Positions 17,544-26,113 of a DNA stretch of 64,000 bases are shown here, one piece after another. The notes under the pieces were generated by a model. The model did not search any database. It was not told the origin of the DNA and saw nothing but the letters and a program-made list of their open reading frames with translations. Numbering within the stretch: the stretch's first letter is position 1; each line of letters begins with the position of its first letter. The translations under genes were made by a program, and so were the position numbers. Source of the DNA: Citrobacter amalonaticus (lineage in GTDB: Bacteria; Pseudomonadota; Gammaproteobacteria; Enterobacterales; Enterobacteriaceae); NCBI RefSeq assembly GCF_001559075.2, contig NZ_CP014015.2:434001-498000 (forward strand), read 5' to 3'.

Positions 17544-19271
17544 ATGATTTCAGGCATTTTAGCATCCCCGGGTATCGCTTTCGGCAAAGCACTTTTGTTG
17601 AAAGAAGACGAAATCGTCATTGACCGGAAAAAAGTTTCTGCCGACAAGGTTGATCAGGAAGTTGAACGTTTTCTGAGCGGTCGTGCCAAGGCATCTGCAC
17701 AGTTAGAAGCGATCAAAACGAAAGCTGGTGAAACGTTCGGTGAAGAAAAAGAAGCCATTTTCGAAGGGCATATTATGCTACTCGAAGATGAGGAGCTGGA
17801 GCAGGAAATCATAGCCCTGATTAAAGATAAACACATGACGGCTGACGCAGCTGCGCATGAAATTATCGAAGGTCAGGCCACTGCCCTGGAAGAACTGGAT
17901 GATGAATACCTGAAAGAACGTGCGGCTGACGTACGTGACATCGGTAAGCGCCTGCTGCGCAACATCCTCGGGCTGGCAATTATTGACCTGAGCGCCATTC
18001 AGGACGAAGTGATCCTGGTTGCCGCTGACCTGACCCCGTCCGAAACCGCACAGCTGAACCTGCAGAAAGTGCTGGGTTTCATTACTGACGTGGGCGGTCG
18101 CACTTCCCACACCTCTATCATGGCGCGTTCTCTGGAACTGCCAGCCATCGTGGGTACCGGTAGCGTCACCTCTCAGGTGAAAAACGATGATTATCTGATT
18201 CTGGATGCCGTAAACAACCAGGTTTACGTCAACCCGACCAACGAAGAAATTGAAAAACTGCGCGCCGTTCAGGAGCAAGTTGCCACTGAAAAAGCGGAAC
18301 TGGCTAAACTGAAAGACCTGCCAGCCATCACTCTGGATGGCCATCAGGTTGAAGTGTGCGCCAACATCGGTACCGTGCGTGACGTTGAAGGCGCAGAACG
18401 CAACGGTGCGGAAGGCGTTGGTCTGTACCGTACTGAATTCCTGTTTATGGATCGCGACGCGCTGCCGACTGAAGAAGAACAGTTTGCGGCTTACAAAGCC
18501 GTGGCTGAAGCCTGTGGCTCTCAGGCGGTGATCGTGCGTACCATGGACATCGGCGGCGACAAAGAACTGCCGTACATGAACTTCCCGAAAGAAGAAAACC
18601 CGTTCCTGGGCTGGCGTGCCGTGCGTATCGCGATGGATCGTAAAGAGATCCTGCGCGATCAGGTTCGCGCTATCCTGCGCGCGTCTGCTTTCGGCAAACT
18701 GCGCATTATGTTCCCGATGATCATCTCTGTTGAAGAAGTCCGCGCGCTGCGCAAAGAGATTGAAATCTACAAACAGGAACTGCGTGACGAAGGTAAAGCA
18801 TTTGACGAAACCATTGAGATTGGCGTGATGGTGGAAACACCGGCTGCGGCAACAATTGCTCGTCATTTAGCCAAAGAAGTTGATTTCTTTAGTATCGGCA
18901 CCAATGATTTAACGCAGTACACTCTGGCAGTTGACCGTGGTAATGATATGATTTCACATCTCTACCAGCCAATGTCGCCATCTGTCCTCACATTGATCAA
19001 GCAAGTTATTGATGCTTCTCATGCTGAAGGTAAATGGACTGGCATGTGTGGTGAGCTTGCAGGCGACGAACGTGCTACACTTCTGTTGCTGGGGATGGGT
19101 CTGGACGAATTCTCTATGAGCGCCATTTCTATCCCGCGCATTAAGAAGATTATCCGTAACACGAACTTCGAAGATGCGAAGGTGTTAGCAGAGCAGGCTC
19201 TTGCTCAACCGACAACGGACGAGTTAATGACGCTGGTTAACAAGTTCATTGAAGAAAAAACAATCTGCTAA
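17544..19271 (+). CDS. ptsI: PTS phosphoenolpyruvate--protein phosphotransferase (enzyme I)
   Basis: This 575-residue enzyme starts the phosphorelay by taking phosphate from phosphoenolpyruvate onto His189 (GGRTSHTSIMARS) and giving it to HPr. Domains in order: HPr-binding helical bundle (about 25-145), phosphohistidine swivelling domain (to about 225), and the PEP-binding TIM barrel with GLYRTEFLFM and the catalytic Cys region GKWTGMCGELAGD near residue 502. Length equals E. coli enzyme I. It is 46 bp after ptsH and 40 bp before crr. Confidence 0.99.
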   Translation: MISGILASPGIAFGKALLLKEDEIVIDRKKVSADKVDQEVERFLSGRAKASAQLEAIKTKAGETFGEEKEAIFEGHIMLLEDEELEQEIIALIKDKHMTADAAAHEIIEGQATALEELDDEYLKERAADVRDIGKRLLRNILGLAIIDLSAIQDEVILVAADLTPSETAQLNLQKVLGFITDVGGRTSHTSIMARSLELPAIVGTGSVTSQVKNDDYLILDAVNNQVYVNPTNEEIEKLRAVQEQVATEKAELAKLKDLPAITLDGHQVEVCANIGTVRDVEGAERNGAEGVGLYRTEFLFMDRDALPTEEEQFAAYKAVAEACGSQAVIVRTMDIGGDKELPYMNFPKEENPFLGWRAVRIAMDRKEILRDQVRAILRASAFGKLRIMFPMIISVEEVRALRKEIEIYKQELRDEGKAFDETIEIGVMVETPAAATIARHLAKEVDFFSIGTNDLTQYTLAVDRGNDMISHLYQPMSPSVLTLIKQVIDASHAEGKWTGMCGELAGDERATLLLLGMGLDEFSMSAISIPRIKKIIRNTNFEDAKVLAEQALAQPTTDELMTLVNKFIEEKTIC

Positions 19272-19311
19272 TCCACGAGATGCGGCCCAATTTACTGCTT
19301 AGGAGAAGATC

Positions 19312-19821
19312 ATGGGTTTGTTCGATAAACTGAAGTCTCTGGTTTCTGATGATAAGAAAGACACCGGAACTATTGAGATTGTTGCACCGCTCTCTGGCGA
19401 GATCGTCAACATCGAAGACGTACCGGATGTCGTTTTTGCTGAAAAAATCGTGGGTGATGGCATCGCTATCAAACCAACCGGTAATAAGATGGTTGCACCG
19501 GTTGACGGTACCATCGGCAAAATCTTTGAGACCAACCATGCGTTCTCTATCGAATCCGATAACGGTATCGAACTGTTTGTTCACTTCGGTATCGACACCG
19601 TTGAGCTGAAAGGCGAAGGCTTCAAGCGTATCGCTGAAGAAGGCCAGCGTGTGAAAGTGGGTGACCCGGTTATTGAATTCGATCTGCCGCTGCTGGAAGA
19701 AAAAGCCAAGTCAACCCTGACTCCGGTTGTTATCTCCAACATGGACGAAATCAAAGAACTGATCAAACTGTCCGGTAGCGTGACTGTGGGTGAAACCCCG
19801 GTTATCCGCATCAAGAAATAA
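19312..19821 (+). CDS. crr: Glucose-specific PTS enzyme IIA (EIIA-Glc)
   Basis: This 169-residue cytoplasmic phosphocarrier links HPr to the glucose permease and controls adenylate cyclase and non-PTS permeases (inducer exclusion). The two active-site histidines are His76 (FETNHAFS) and His91 (ELFVHFGID), counting the initiator Met. A short amphipathic N-terminus (MGLFDKLKSLVS) anchors it to membranes. Length matches E. coli. It is the last gene of the pts operon and is followed by a strong terminator. Confidence 0.99.
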   Translation: MGLFDKLKSLVSDDKKDTGTIEIVAPLSGEIVNIEDVPDVVFAEKIVGDGIAIKPTGNKMVAPVDGTIGKIFETNHAFSIESDNGIELFVHFGIDTVELKGEGFKRIAEEGQRVKVGDPVIEFDLPLLEEKAKSTLTPVVISNMDEIKELIKLSGSVTVGETPVIRIKK

Positions 19822-19834
19822 TTCTTGCCGCAGG

Positions 19835-19866
19835 AAAAAATGGCGCCAGATGGCGCCATTTTTTTA
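19835..19866 (+). terminator. Rho-independent terminator of the pts operon
   Basis: An AAAAAATGGCGCCA / TGGCGCCATTTTTT perfect stem with a GA loop, ending in seven T. Confidence 0.92.
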
Positions 19867-19869
19867 TCT

Positions 19870-19920
19870 ACCGGATGGCAAAATCCGCCTGATAAGGCGT
19901 TCCCGCCGCCATCCGGCATC
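19870..19920. repeat. REP pair after crr
   Basis: CCGGATGGC...GCCTGATAAGGCG followed by CGCCATCCGGCATCGG: two facing REP halves between the pts terminator and the 3' end of the small gene downstream of pdxK. Confidence 0.7.
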
Positions 19921-19930
19921 GGTACCAGGG

Positions 19931-20170
19931 TCACAATGGCGAGGTCACCGGGCGATAACACTTTTCACGCATCAGGATTTTCATCCCTTCCGGTCCACTC
20001 TCCAGCATCCGCTTTTCTGAATCAGAAACCAGCAGTTCGCACTGATAGCCACCCGTGATGCCAAACATCGCGCGCGCCACGCAGATATCTTCCAGCGCAT
20101 TCAGCCCGCTGGTTTCAAAATGCCCCACAATGCGCCCTTGCTGGCGAACCACCAACCGATAACTCTTCAT
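19931..20170 (-). CDS. Small protein of unknown function coupled to pdxK
   Basis: This 79-residue soluble protein begins MKSYRLVVRQQGRIVGHFETSG. It is rich in charged residues with three cysteines, and no signal peptide, membrane segment or family motif is recognised. Its ATG overlaps the pdxK stop codon (ATGA at 20170-20167), so it is translated from the pdxK mRNA and probably coupled. The predicted pattern of short beta strands and one central helix (ALEDICVARAMFG) suggests a small alpha/beta fold; that is a guess. E. coli K-12 has no such gene here. The overlap with pdxK and its codon use argue that it is real. Any role in vitamin B6 salvage is inference from position only. Confidence 0.75.
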   Translation of the reverse strand: MKSYRLVVRQQGRIVGHFETSGLNALEDICVARAMFGITGGYQCELLVSDSEKRMLESGPEGMKILMREKCYRPVTSPL

Positions 20171-21033
20171 CGCGCCTCCCCTGCCGGAGGCAGTATCAGT
20201 TCGTCACATCCGCATTGCTGCGTCCAGGTCATCACCGCCAGCACGCGTTCTGCGGCCTGTTGCGTTGCCTGCGTCAGCGATTTCCCCAGCACAATGCCGC
20301 TAATCAACTCGGCACAAAACAGATCGCCGGTCCCTTTCAGATCGGTTTCTACCCGCGGATGCTCAATCACATCCAGCGTTTGGGCCGTCACTACCGCCAC
20401 ATTGATGGTTTCACTGTCCTGTCCAGGCGCGCTGGTGATCACAATCCACTTCAGCGTGTCGGTCAGCAGCGATCTCGCCGCGACGACAGCGTCCTCCAGC
20501 GTGCGGCACGGCATACCGCTGAGCATCTCCAGTTCGAAGACATTCGGCGTCAGCCCCTGCGCCAGCGGCAACAGGTGATGTCGATAGGCATCCGGTATCT
20601 CGGCTTTCACATACATTCCGCTGTCGGTATCGCCAATCACCGGATCGACCAGGACAGGAATATCAGGATGCGTTTTACGAACGTCTTGCAACCATTGCGC
20701 CAGCAGGGCGATTTGTTCCGCGCTGCCCATATAACCGGTGGTCACGGCCTTTAACTCGCGCAGCGCATCACGCTCGCTTAACGCCAGCAAATAACCACGG
20801 AACCAGTCAGCCGGAATGACGCCCCCATAGAACGTGTCATAGTGCGGAGTATTACTGAACAGGACGGTAGGCACCGCCGTCACCCGCAAACCCTTTGCTT
20901 TGATGGCTGGCACAGCGATGCTATTGCCGACGCTGCCATACACCACCTGTGACTGAACGGCGACAATATCGGTCTGCAACGCCCGATGCTTATCGTCGAA
21001 GAGCACTGACTGAATATCACTCTCCTGCCCCAT
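20167..21033 (-). CDS. pdxK: Pyridoxal/pyridoxine/pyridoxamine kinase PdxK
   Basis: This 288-residue ribokinase-family enzyme phosphorylates the vitamin B6 vitamers with ATP in the salvage route to PLP. The family signatures QSQVVYGSVGNSIAVPAI near the N-terminus, LVDPVIGD near residue 135, and the catalytic loop DLKGTGDLFCAELISG (general base Asp) near residue 235 are present. Residue identity to E. coli PdxK is clear but moderate. A GAGGAG ribosome-binding site precedes the ATG at 21033. It is divergent from ptsJ, the regulator described as a pdxK repressor in Salmonella. Confidence 0.95.
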   Translation of the reverse strand: MGQESDIQSVLFDDKHRALQTDIVAVQSQVVYGSVGNSIAVPAIKAKGLRVTAVPTVLFSNTPHYDTFYGGVIPADWFRGYLLALSERDALRELKAVTTGYMGSAEQIALLAQWLQDVRKTHPDIPVLVDPVIGDTDSGMYVKAEIPDAYRHHLLPLAQGLTPNVFELEMLSGMPCRTLEDAVVAARSLLTDTLKWIVITSAPGQDSETINVAVVTAQTLDVIEHPRVETDLKGTGDLFCAELISGIVLGKSLTQATQQAAERVLAVMTWTQQCGCDELILPPAGEAR

Positions 21034-21115
21034 AGACTTCTCCTCTCACTGGACAGCGGGCGGGTGCCTCACTATTATCGTCATATGCTAAAATTCATTT
21101 TGTCATAGGTCAATA

Positions 21116-22411
21116 ATGATCGACGGAAAAACCGCCAGCGAAATCTTTGACAGTATACGTCAGCACGTCACCAGCGGCGTGTTGCCTGCGGGTGAAACAC
21201 TGCCGCCGGTACGGGAACTGGCTGTGCAACTCAATGTGAATCGCAATACTGTTGCAGCGGCCTACAAACGCCTGGTGACATCCGGACTGGCGCAAAGTCG
21301 TGGCCGCAATGGCACCGTTATTAAAAGCGCCTCGACGCCCATCGCGCGCGAAGGCGGCGACCCGCACACGCCGCTTCACGATCTCTCCAGCGGAAATCCT
21401 GACCCGGCTCGCCTGCCGGACCTGAGCCGTTACTTTGCAAAATGTCATCACGGCCACCGCCTGTACGGTGACGCGCCGGTTTCCCCGGAGCTAAAGCGCT
21501 GGGCCACGCAGTGGATGCAGGATGCCGTTCCCGCTGCGGGTGAAATTGATATCACCAGCGGCGCAATTGACGCCATTGAACGCCTGCTGAGCGCCCATCT
21601 GCTGCCCGGTGACAGCGTGGTGGTTGAGGACCCGTGCTTTTTAAGCAGTATCAATATGCTGCGATACGCCGGATTCAGCGCCAGCCCGGTGAGCGTCGAT
21701 AGCGAAGGAATGCAACCGGAGGGGCTCGAACAGGCGCTGAGTAAAGGCGCCCGGGCAGTGATCGTAACACCTCGGGCGCACAACCCGACGGGATGCAGTT
21801 TAAGCGCCGCACGCGCGGGCGCATTACAGGCAATCCTGGCGCGATACCCACAGGTGCTGGTGATTGTTGACGACCACTTTGCCCTGCTTTCTGCCTCCGC
21901 GTGGCATCCGGTGATTGCGGCGGAAACGCTCCACTGGTCGATCGTTCGCTCAATGTCGAAAACGCTGGGACCAGACCTGCGTCTTGCCATTGTCGCCAGC
22001 GATCCCGCGACGTCGGCAAAATTACGCCTGCGTCTTAACGCCGGCAGCCAGTGGGTTAGCCATATTTTGCAGGATCTGGTTTACACCTGTCTGGCAGACC
22101 CCGTCTGGCAGCATACGCTCGCCGAATCCCGCCAGTTTTACGCCGATCAGCAGCGTAAACTGGCGAAGGCGCTGCACGCACAAGGCATCAACAGCGTTTT
22201 CCCCGGCGATGGTCTGAACCTGTGGCTACCGCTTGCCGAAACCCGCCAGAACGTTGCATTCGCACTGGCGAAATCCGGTTGGCTGGTGCGTGAAGGCGAC
22301 GCTTTCGGCGTTAACACGCCCGCGCAGGGTCTGCGTATCACCCTTTCCACACTCAATGACAACGATATCAACCGCCTGGCCGCCCATCTTCATCAGGCGC
22401 TGAGCCAATAA
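21116..22411 (+). CDS. ptsJ: MocR-type PLP-dependent transcriptional regulator PtsJ
   Basis: This 431-residue fusion has an N-terminal GntR winged helix-turn-helix (LPPVRELAVQLNVNRNTVAAAYKRL, about residues 29-53), a linker and a C-terminal fold-type I aminotransferase-like domain. The PLP lysine motif is RSMSKTLGPDLRLA and the Asp/Tyr cofactor region is VIVDDHFALL. Salmonella PtsJ, at the same place divergent from pdxK, has been described as a MocR/GabR-type repressor of pdxK that senses PLP. The intergenic gap of 82 bp is where it should bind. E. coli K-12 lacks this gene. Confidence 0.92.
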   Translation: MIDGKTASEIFDSIRQHVTSGVLPAGETLPPVRELAVQLNVNRNTVAAAYKRLVTSGLAQSRGRNGTVIKSASTPIAREGGDPHTPLHDLSSGNPDPARLPDLSRYFAKCHHGHRLYGDAPVSPELKRWATQWMQDAVPAAGEIDITSGAIDAIERLLSAHLLPGDSVVVEDPCFLSSINMLRYAGFSASPVSVDSEGMQPEGLEQALSKGARAVIVTPRAHNPTGCSLSAARAGALQAILARYPQVLVIVDDHFALLSASAWHPVIAAETLHWSIVRSMSKTLGPDLRLAIVASDPATSAKLRLRLNAGSQWVSHILQDLVYTCLADPVWQHTLAESRQFYADQQRKLAKALHAQGINSVFPGDGLNLWLPLAETRQNVAFALAKSGWLVREGDAFGVNTPAQGLRITLSTLNDNDINRLAAHLHQALSQ

Positions 22412-22424
22412 CAGGAGATCATCC

Positions 22425-23141
22425 GTGCACGTCCATTTTATTATTCACGAATCATTTGAATCAGCAGGCGCTTATTTGCCATGGGCTGAAACGCGCGGTC
22501 ACCACATCACCTGGACCCGCGTCTACGACAACGAACCGGTTCCGGCTAACGCCGATGGCTTTGAGATGCTGGTCGTGTTTGGCGGCCCGCAGTCACCGCG
22601 CACCACGCTTGCGGAGTGCCCTTATTTTGACTCAAAGGCTGAACAACACCTGATCAACCAGGCCATCTCGGCGGGTCGGATTGTGGTCGGGATCTGTCTG
22701 GGTTCGCAGTTGATTGGCGAAGCGCTGGGAGCAAGGGTCTGCCAGAGCCCGGAAAAAGAGATTGGTCACTATCCCATTACGCTGACCGAAGCAGGAAAAC
22801 AGCATCCGTTGCTTGCTCACTTCGGCTCTCCGCTGACGGTTGGTCACTGGCATAACGACATGCCAGGGCTTACCGATCAGGCCACGGTGCTTGCCGCCAG
22901 CGTCGGCTGCCCACGGCAGATCGTGCAATATGGCAATTTTGTCTACGGCTTCCAGTGCCACATGGAATTTACCGCCGAGGCGGTGGAGGGGCTGATTCAA
23001 CACTCTGAGCAAGAGCTGGCGGAAGCCAAAGGGAAGCGCTTTATTCGCTCGAATGCGGAAATGCGCGAATGGGATTATAAGGAAATGAATGAAAAACTCT
23101 GGCAGTTCCTCGATCTGTTGGTGAAAAAACGTCAGGGTTAA
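22425..23141 (+). CDS. yfeJ: Class I glutamine amidotransferase-like protein YfeJ
   Basis: This 238-residue protein has the class I glutamine amidotransferase triad: nucleophile Cys91 in VGICLGSQLIGE, with His179 and Glu181 in FQCHMEF. It is a stand-alone domain with no fused synthetase, like GMP-synthase-related amidotransferases of unknown target. The start is a GTG at 22425 after AGGAGAT, 13 bp behind ptsJ, so the two are one transcript. The symbol follows the Salmonella gene at this position. Its acceptor substrate is unknown. Linkage to ptsJ suggests a vitamin B6 or amino-donor connection, which is inference. Confidence 0.85.
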   Translation: MHVHFIIHESFESAGAYLPWAETRGHHITWTRVYDNEPVPANADGFEMLVVFGGPQSPRTTLAECPYFDSKAEQHLINQAISAGRIVVGICLGSQLIGEALGARVCQSPEKEIGHYPITLTEAGKQHPLLAHFGSPLTVGHWHNDMPGLTDQATVLAASVGCPRQIVQYGNFVYGFQCHMEFTAEAVEGLIQHSEQELAEAKGKRFIRSNAEMREWDYKEMNEKLWQFLDLLVKKRQG

Positions 23142-23172
23142 CCGCATGCCCGGTCATCGCCGGGCAATGTGA

Positions 23173-24084
23173 TTAAATCCCCGCGCCCTGACTGAAGTGC
23201 TCTTCGCCAAACACGCCGGTAGAGAGATAGCGATCGCCGCGATCGCAAATAATCGCCACTACCACCGCGCCCGGATTTGCTTTCGCAATCCGTATCGCAC
23301 CAGCGACCGCGCCGCCTGAGCTGACGCCACAGAAGATCCCTTCACGTACCGCCAGTTCACGCATGGTGTTCTCCGCGTCTCGCTGGTGAATATCCACGAC
23401 CTGATCGACAAGCTGAGCATTAAAAATGCCCGGCATGTATTCCGCTGGCCAGCGACGAATCCCCGGAATGCTGCTGCCCTCTTCCGGTTGCAAGCCCACA
23501 ATAGCGACCGCGCTGGCCTGCTCACGCAGAAAGCGAGACACCCCGGTGATAGTGCCGGTGGTGCCCATACTGGAAACAAAATGGGTGAGACGTCCGGACG
23601 TTTGCCGCCAGATTTCCGGCCCCGTGGTGGTGTAATGCGCGTACGGGTTATCAGGGTTGTTGAACTGGTCCAGCAGCGTGCCTTCGCCGCGCTGAGCCAT
23701 CTCCAGCGCTAAATCTCGCGCCCCTTCCATTCCCTGCTCTTTGGTCACCAGAATCAGCTCGGCACCGTAGGCGCGCATCGCCGCACGACGCTCCTGGCTC
23801 ATGTTGTCCGGCATCAGCAGCTTCATGCGATAACCTTTCAGTGCCGCAATCATCGCCAGCGCAATGCCAGTGTTCCCGCTGGTGGCCTCAATTAATACAT
23901 CACCAGGTTTAATCTCACCGCGCTTTTCCGCTTCAACAATCATCGATAACGCGGCACGATCTTTTACCGATCCTGCTGGATTGTTACCTTCCAGTTTGAC
24001 CCAAATTTCACTGCCATTATCCGGCGTCAGCCGTTGCAGTTTCACCAGCGGCGTATTGCCAATTGTTTGTTCTAATGTATTCAC
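23173..24084 (-). CDS. cysM: Cysteine synthase B (O-acetylserine sulfhydrylase B)
   Basis: This 303-residue PLP enzyme accepts thiosulfate as well as sulfide to make S-sulfocysteine or cysteine. PLP Lys41 is in NNPAGSVKDRAAL, the substrate loop is TSGNTG, and the phosphate loop is SSMGTTGT. The start is a GTG at 24084, as in E. coli cysM (product begins M-x-TLEQTIGNTP); an ATG 54 bp upstream would translate through a terminator-like hairpin. There is no strong ribosome-binding site before the GTG. It is the last gene of the cysPTWAM operon. Confidence 0.96.
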   Translation of the reverse strand: MNTLEQTIGNTPLVKLQRLTPDNGSEIWVKLEGNNPAGSVKDRAALSMIVEAEKRGEIKPGDVLIEATSGNTGIALAMIAALKGYRMKLLMPDNMSQERRAAMRAYGAELILVTKEQGMEGARDLALEMAQRGEGTLLDQFNNPDNPYAHYTTTGPEIWRQTSGRLTHFVSSMGTTGTITGVSRFLREQASAVAIVGLQPEEGSSIPGIRRWPAEYMPGIFNAQLVDQVVDIHQRDAENTMRELAVREGIFCGVSSGGAVAGAIRIAKANPGAVVVAIICDRGDRYLSTGVFGEEHFSQGAGI

Positions 24085-24097
24085 GTGCGCTGTCCAT

Positions 24098-24129
24098 AAA
24101 AAAGCCCGGATCGCGGTGCGCCTCCGGGC
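24098..24129 (-). terminator. Terminator-like hairpin between cysA and cysM
   Basis: On the minus strand GCCCGGA / TCCGGGC (12-nt loop) is followed by six T. It lies after the cysA stop and ends only 14 nt before the cysM GTG, so it should reduce cysM transcription relative to cysPTWA or act as a partial attenuator. Confidence 0.7.
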
Positions 24130-24150
24130 GATAAACATACCGATAACCTA

Positions 24151-25248
24151 TCAAGCACTTTGTGCCAGAGCAAGTTCCTCATCACGCGTCTCAATGCGCA
24201 GCTCGCCATTGTATAAGCGTGCATTTTGCAGCCCCACAAACAGGCGCTCGCCGCGTACTGGAGCATCGTCCCCCTGCATGACCACGGTCAGCGGGTCGTG
24301 ATACCACCCGAGCGGCTGCACAACTAATTGGGTGTAGTGGCCTTTCGGGCTGGCTTCAATGACCTGTACCGGCAACGGTGAATCCAGGCTGGTACGGCGG
24401 CTGATATCGACTTCCCACGGACGAAGGAACAGGTCGACCGGCCCCTGATACGCGGGCGTATAGCCGAGCGGCCAGCGGTGTGCGCCAACGTGGAACTGCC
24501 CACCGCGAATGGTGCCTTGCAGGCGGTTAACTTCCCCCATAAATTCCAGTACAAAGCGGGTCGCCGGTTCACGCCAGACCTGATCCGGCGCATCGGCCTG
24601 TTCAATATTGCCCTGACTCATCACCACCACGCGGTCCGCCACTTCGGTGGCCTCTTCCTGATCGTGTGTGACAAAGACGCTGGTGAATTTCAGCTCTTCA
24701 TGCAGTTGACGCAGCCAGCGGCGCAGCTCTTTACGCACCTGCGCATCGAGGGCGCCGAACGGCTCATCCAGCAGCAGAATTTGCGGTTCAACGGCTAAGG
24801 CGCGGGCCAGCGCGACACGCTGTTTTTGTCCACCTGAAAGCTGTGCCGGGAAGCGATCTGCCAGGTGTGCCAGTTGCACCATCTCCAGCAGTGTCGTCAC
24901 TTTGGCTTTAATCGCCGCCGCATTGGGACGCTCACGACGCGGCAGGACGCTCAGGCCAAAGGCGATATTGTCGAACACCGTCATATGGCGAAACAGCGCG
25001 TAGTGCTGAAAGACAAATCCCACCTTACGATCGCGCGCATGCAGGCGGCTGACGTCGGTACCGTGGAAACGAATATGCCCGCTGGACTGATGCTCCAGCC
25101 CGGCAATAATGCGCAGCAGCGTGGTTTTACCGGAACCCGACGGCCCCAGCAAGGCAACCATCTGACCTGAAGGAATATCCAGTGAGATATCGTTCAGCAC
25201 CTGGGTGCGACCAAAAGACTTCTTAATATTGGCAATCTCAATGCTCAT
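24151..25248 (-). CDS. cysA: Sulfate/thiosulfate ABC transporter ATP-binding protein CysA
   Basis: This 365-residue ATPase powers the CysTWA importer on the cytoplasmic face of the inner membrane. Walker A is GPSGSGKTT (residues 35-43), the ABC signature is LSGGQKQRVALARAL, Walker B is ILLLDEPFGALD and the switch histidine is in VTHDQEEA. A C-terminal TOBE-like domain follows (from about residue 240). Length equals E. coli CysA. Its start overlaps the end of cysW by 11 bp. Confidence 0.98.
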   Translation of the reverse strand: MSIEIANIKKSFGRTQVLNDISLDIPSGQMVALLGPSGSGKTTLLRIIAGLEHQSSGHIRFHGTDVSRLHARDRKVGFVFQHYALFRHMTVFDNIAFGLSVLPRRERPNAAAIKAKVTTLLEMVQLAHLADRFPAQLSGGQKQRVALARALAVEPQILLLDEPFGALDAQVRKELRRWLRQLHEELKFTSVFVTHDQEEATEVADRVVVMSQGNIEQADAPDQVWREPATRFVLEFMGEVNRLQGTIRGGQFHVGAHRWPLGYTPAYQGPVDLFLRPWEVDISRRTSLDSPLPVQVIEASPKGHYTQLVVQPLGWYHDPLTVVMQGDDAPVRGERLFVGLQNARLYNGELRIETRDEELALAQSA

Positions 25249-26113
25249 GATTTTCCTCCTGTTGCGCGCGTTTTTCCTGATTCTCCAGGCGCCATTGCAA
25301 CATGCTCTTCAAAAACAGGGTAATAATCGCCATCAGCGTCAATAGCGCCGCAGCGGTAAAGGAGCCAACGGTGTTGTAGTCCTGCTCCAGTAATTCAATC
25401 TGTAACGGCAGCGACAGGGTTTCGCCGCGAATTGAGCCGGAAACCACCGACACCGCGCCAAACTCGCCAATCGCACGGGCGTTAGTCAGCACCACGCCAT
25501 ACAACAGCGCCCAGCGAATGTTCGGCAGCGTCACACGTCGGAACATCTGCCAGCCAGATGCGCCCAGCAAAATCGCCGCCTCATCCTCCTGGCTGCCCTG
25601 ACTGAGCATCACCGGCACCAGTTCACGTACCACAAACGGGCAGGTCACGAAGATGGTGACCAGCACCATCCCCGGCCAGGAGAACATAATTTGCAGGTTA
25701 TGTTCGTCCAGCCAGCCGCCCAACGGACCGTTGGAGCCGTAAAACAACAGATACACCAGCCCCGCCACCACCGGCGAAACAGCGAAAGGAATATCCAGCA
25801 GCGTCAGCAGCAACTGGCGGCCCGGAAAGTTAAAACGGGTGACCAGCCAGGCCAGCAGAATGCCAAACACCAGATTTACCGGCACCGCAATCAGGGCGAT
25901 CAACACCGTCAACCAGATGGCATGCAGCATATCCGGATCGGCCAGATTCTGTAGTACGGGCATCAGCCCTTTACTGAACGCCTGGACGAAGATGTAGATC
26001 ATCGGCACCAGCAGGATGAACGCCGACACCAACATGCCGGTGCCAATCAGAAACCATTTTCCCCAGTTGATACGGGGGGCGTCATAACGCTTCAATTGAG
26101 TAACTTCCGCCAT
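25238..26113 (-). CDS. cysW: Sulfate/thiosulfate ABC transporter permease CysW
   Basis: This 291-residue inner-membrane permease has six predicted helices and the EAA loop (EDEAAILLGASGWQMFRRVTLP, about residues 175-196) that docks on CysA. It pairs with CysT to form the channel. Its ATG shares a base with the cysT stop codon (TAATG), indicating translational coupling. Confidence 0.97.
   Translation of the reverse strand: MAEVTQLKRYDAPRINWGKWFLIGTGMLVSAFILLVPMIYIFVQAFSKGLMPVLQNLADPDMLHAIWLTVLIALIAVPVNLVFGILLAWLVTRFNFPGRQLLLTLLDIPFAVSPVVAGLVYLLFYGSNGPLGGWLDEHNLQIMFSWPGMVLVTIFVTCPFVVRELVPVMLSQGSQEDEAAILLGASGWQMFRRVTLPNIRWALLYGVVLTNARAIGEFGAVSVVSGSIRGETLSLPLQIELLEQDYNTVGSFTAAALLTLMAIITLFLKSMLQWRLENQEKRAQQEENHEH

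Noticed and set aside
17778..18866. 362-codon open frame opposite ptsI
   Set aside because: Phe/His/Gln-rich translation typical of a shadow of a highly expressed gene with biased codons.
23143..23167. GCCCGG / CCGGGC hairpin between yfeJ and cysM, considered as a bidirectional terminator
   Set aside because: Short stem with no T-run on either strand; too weak to list as a terminator.
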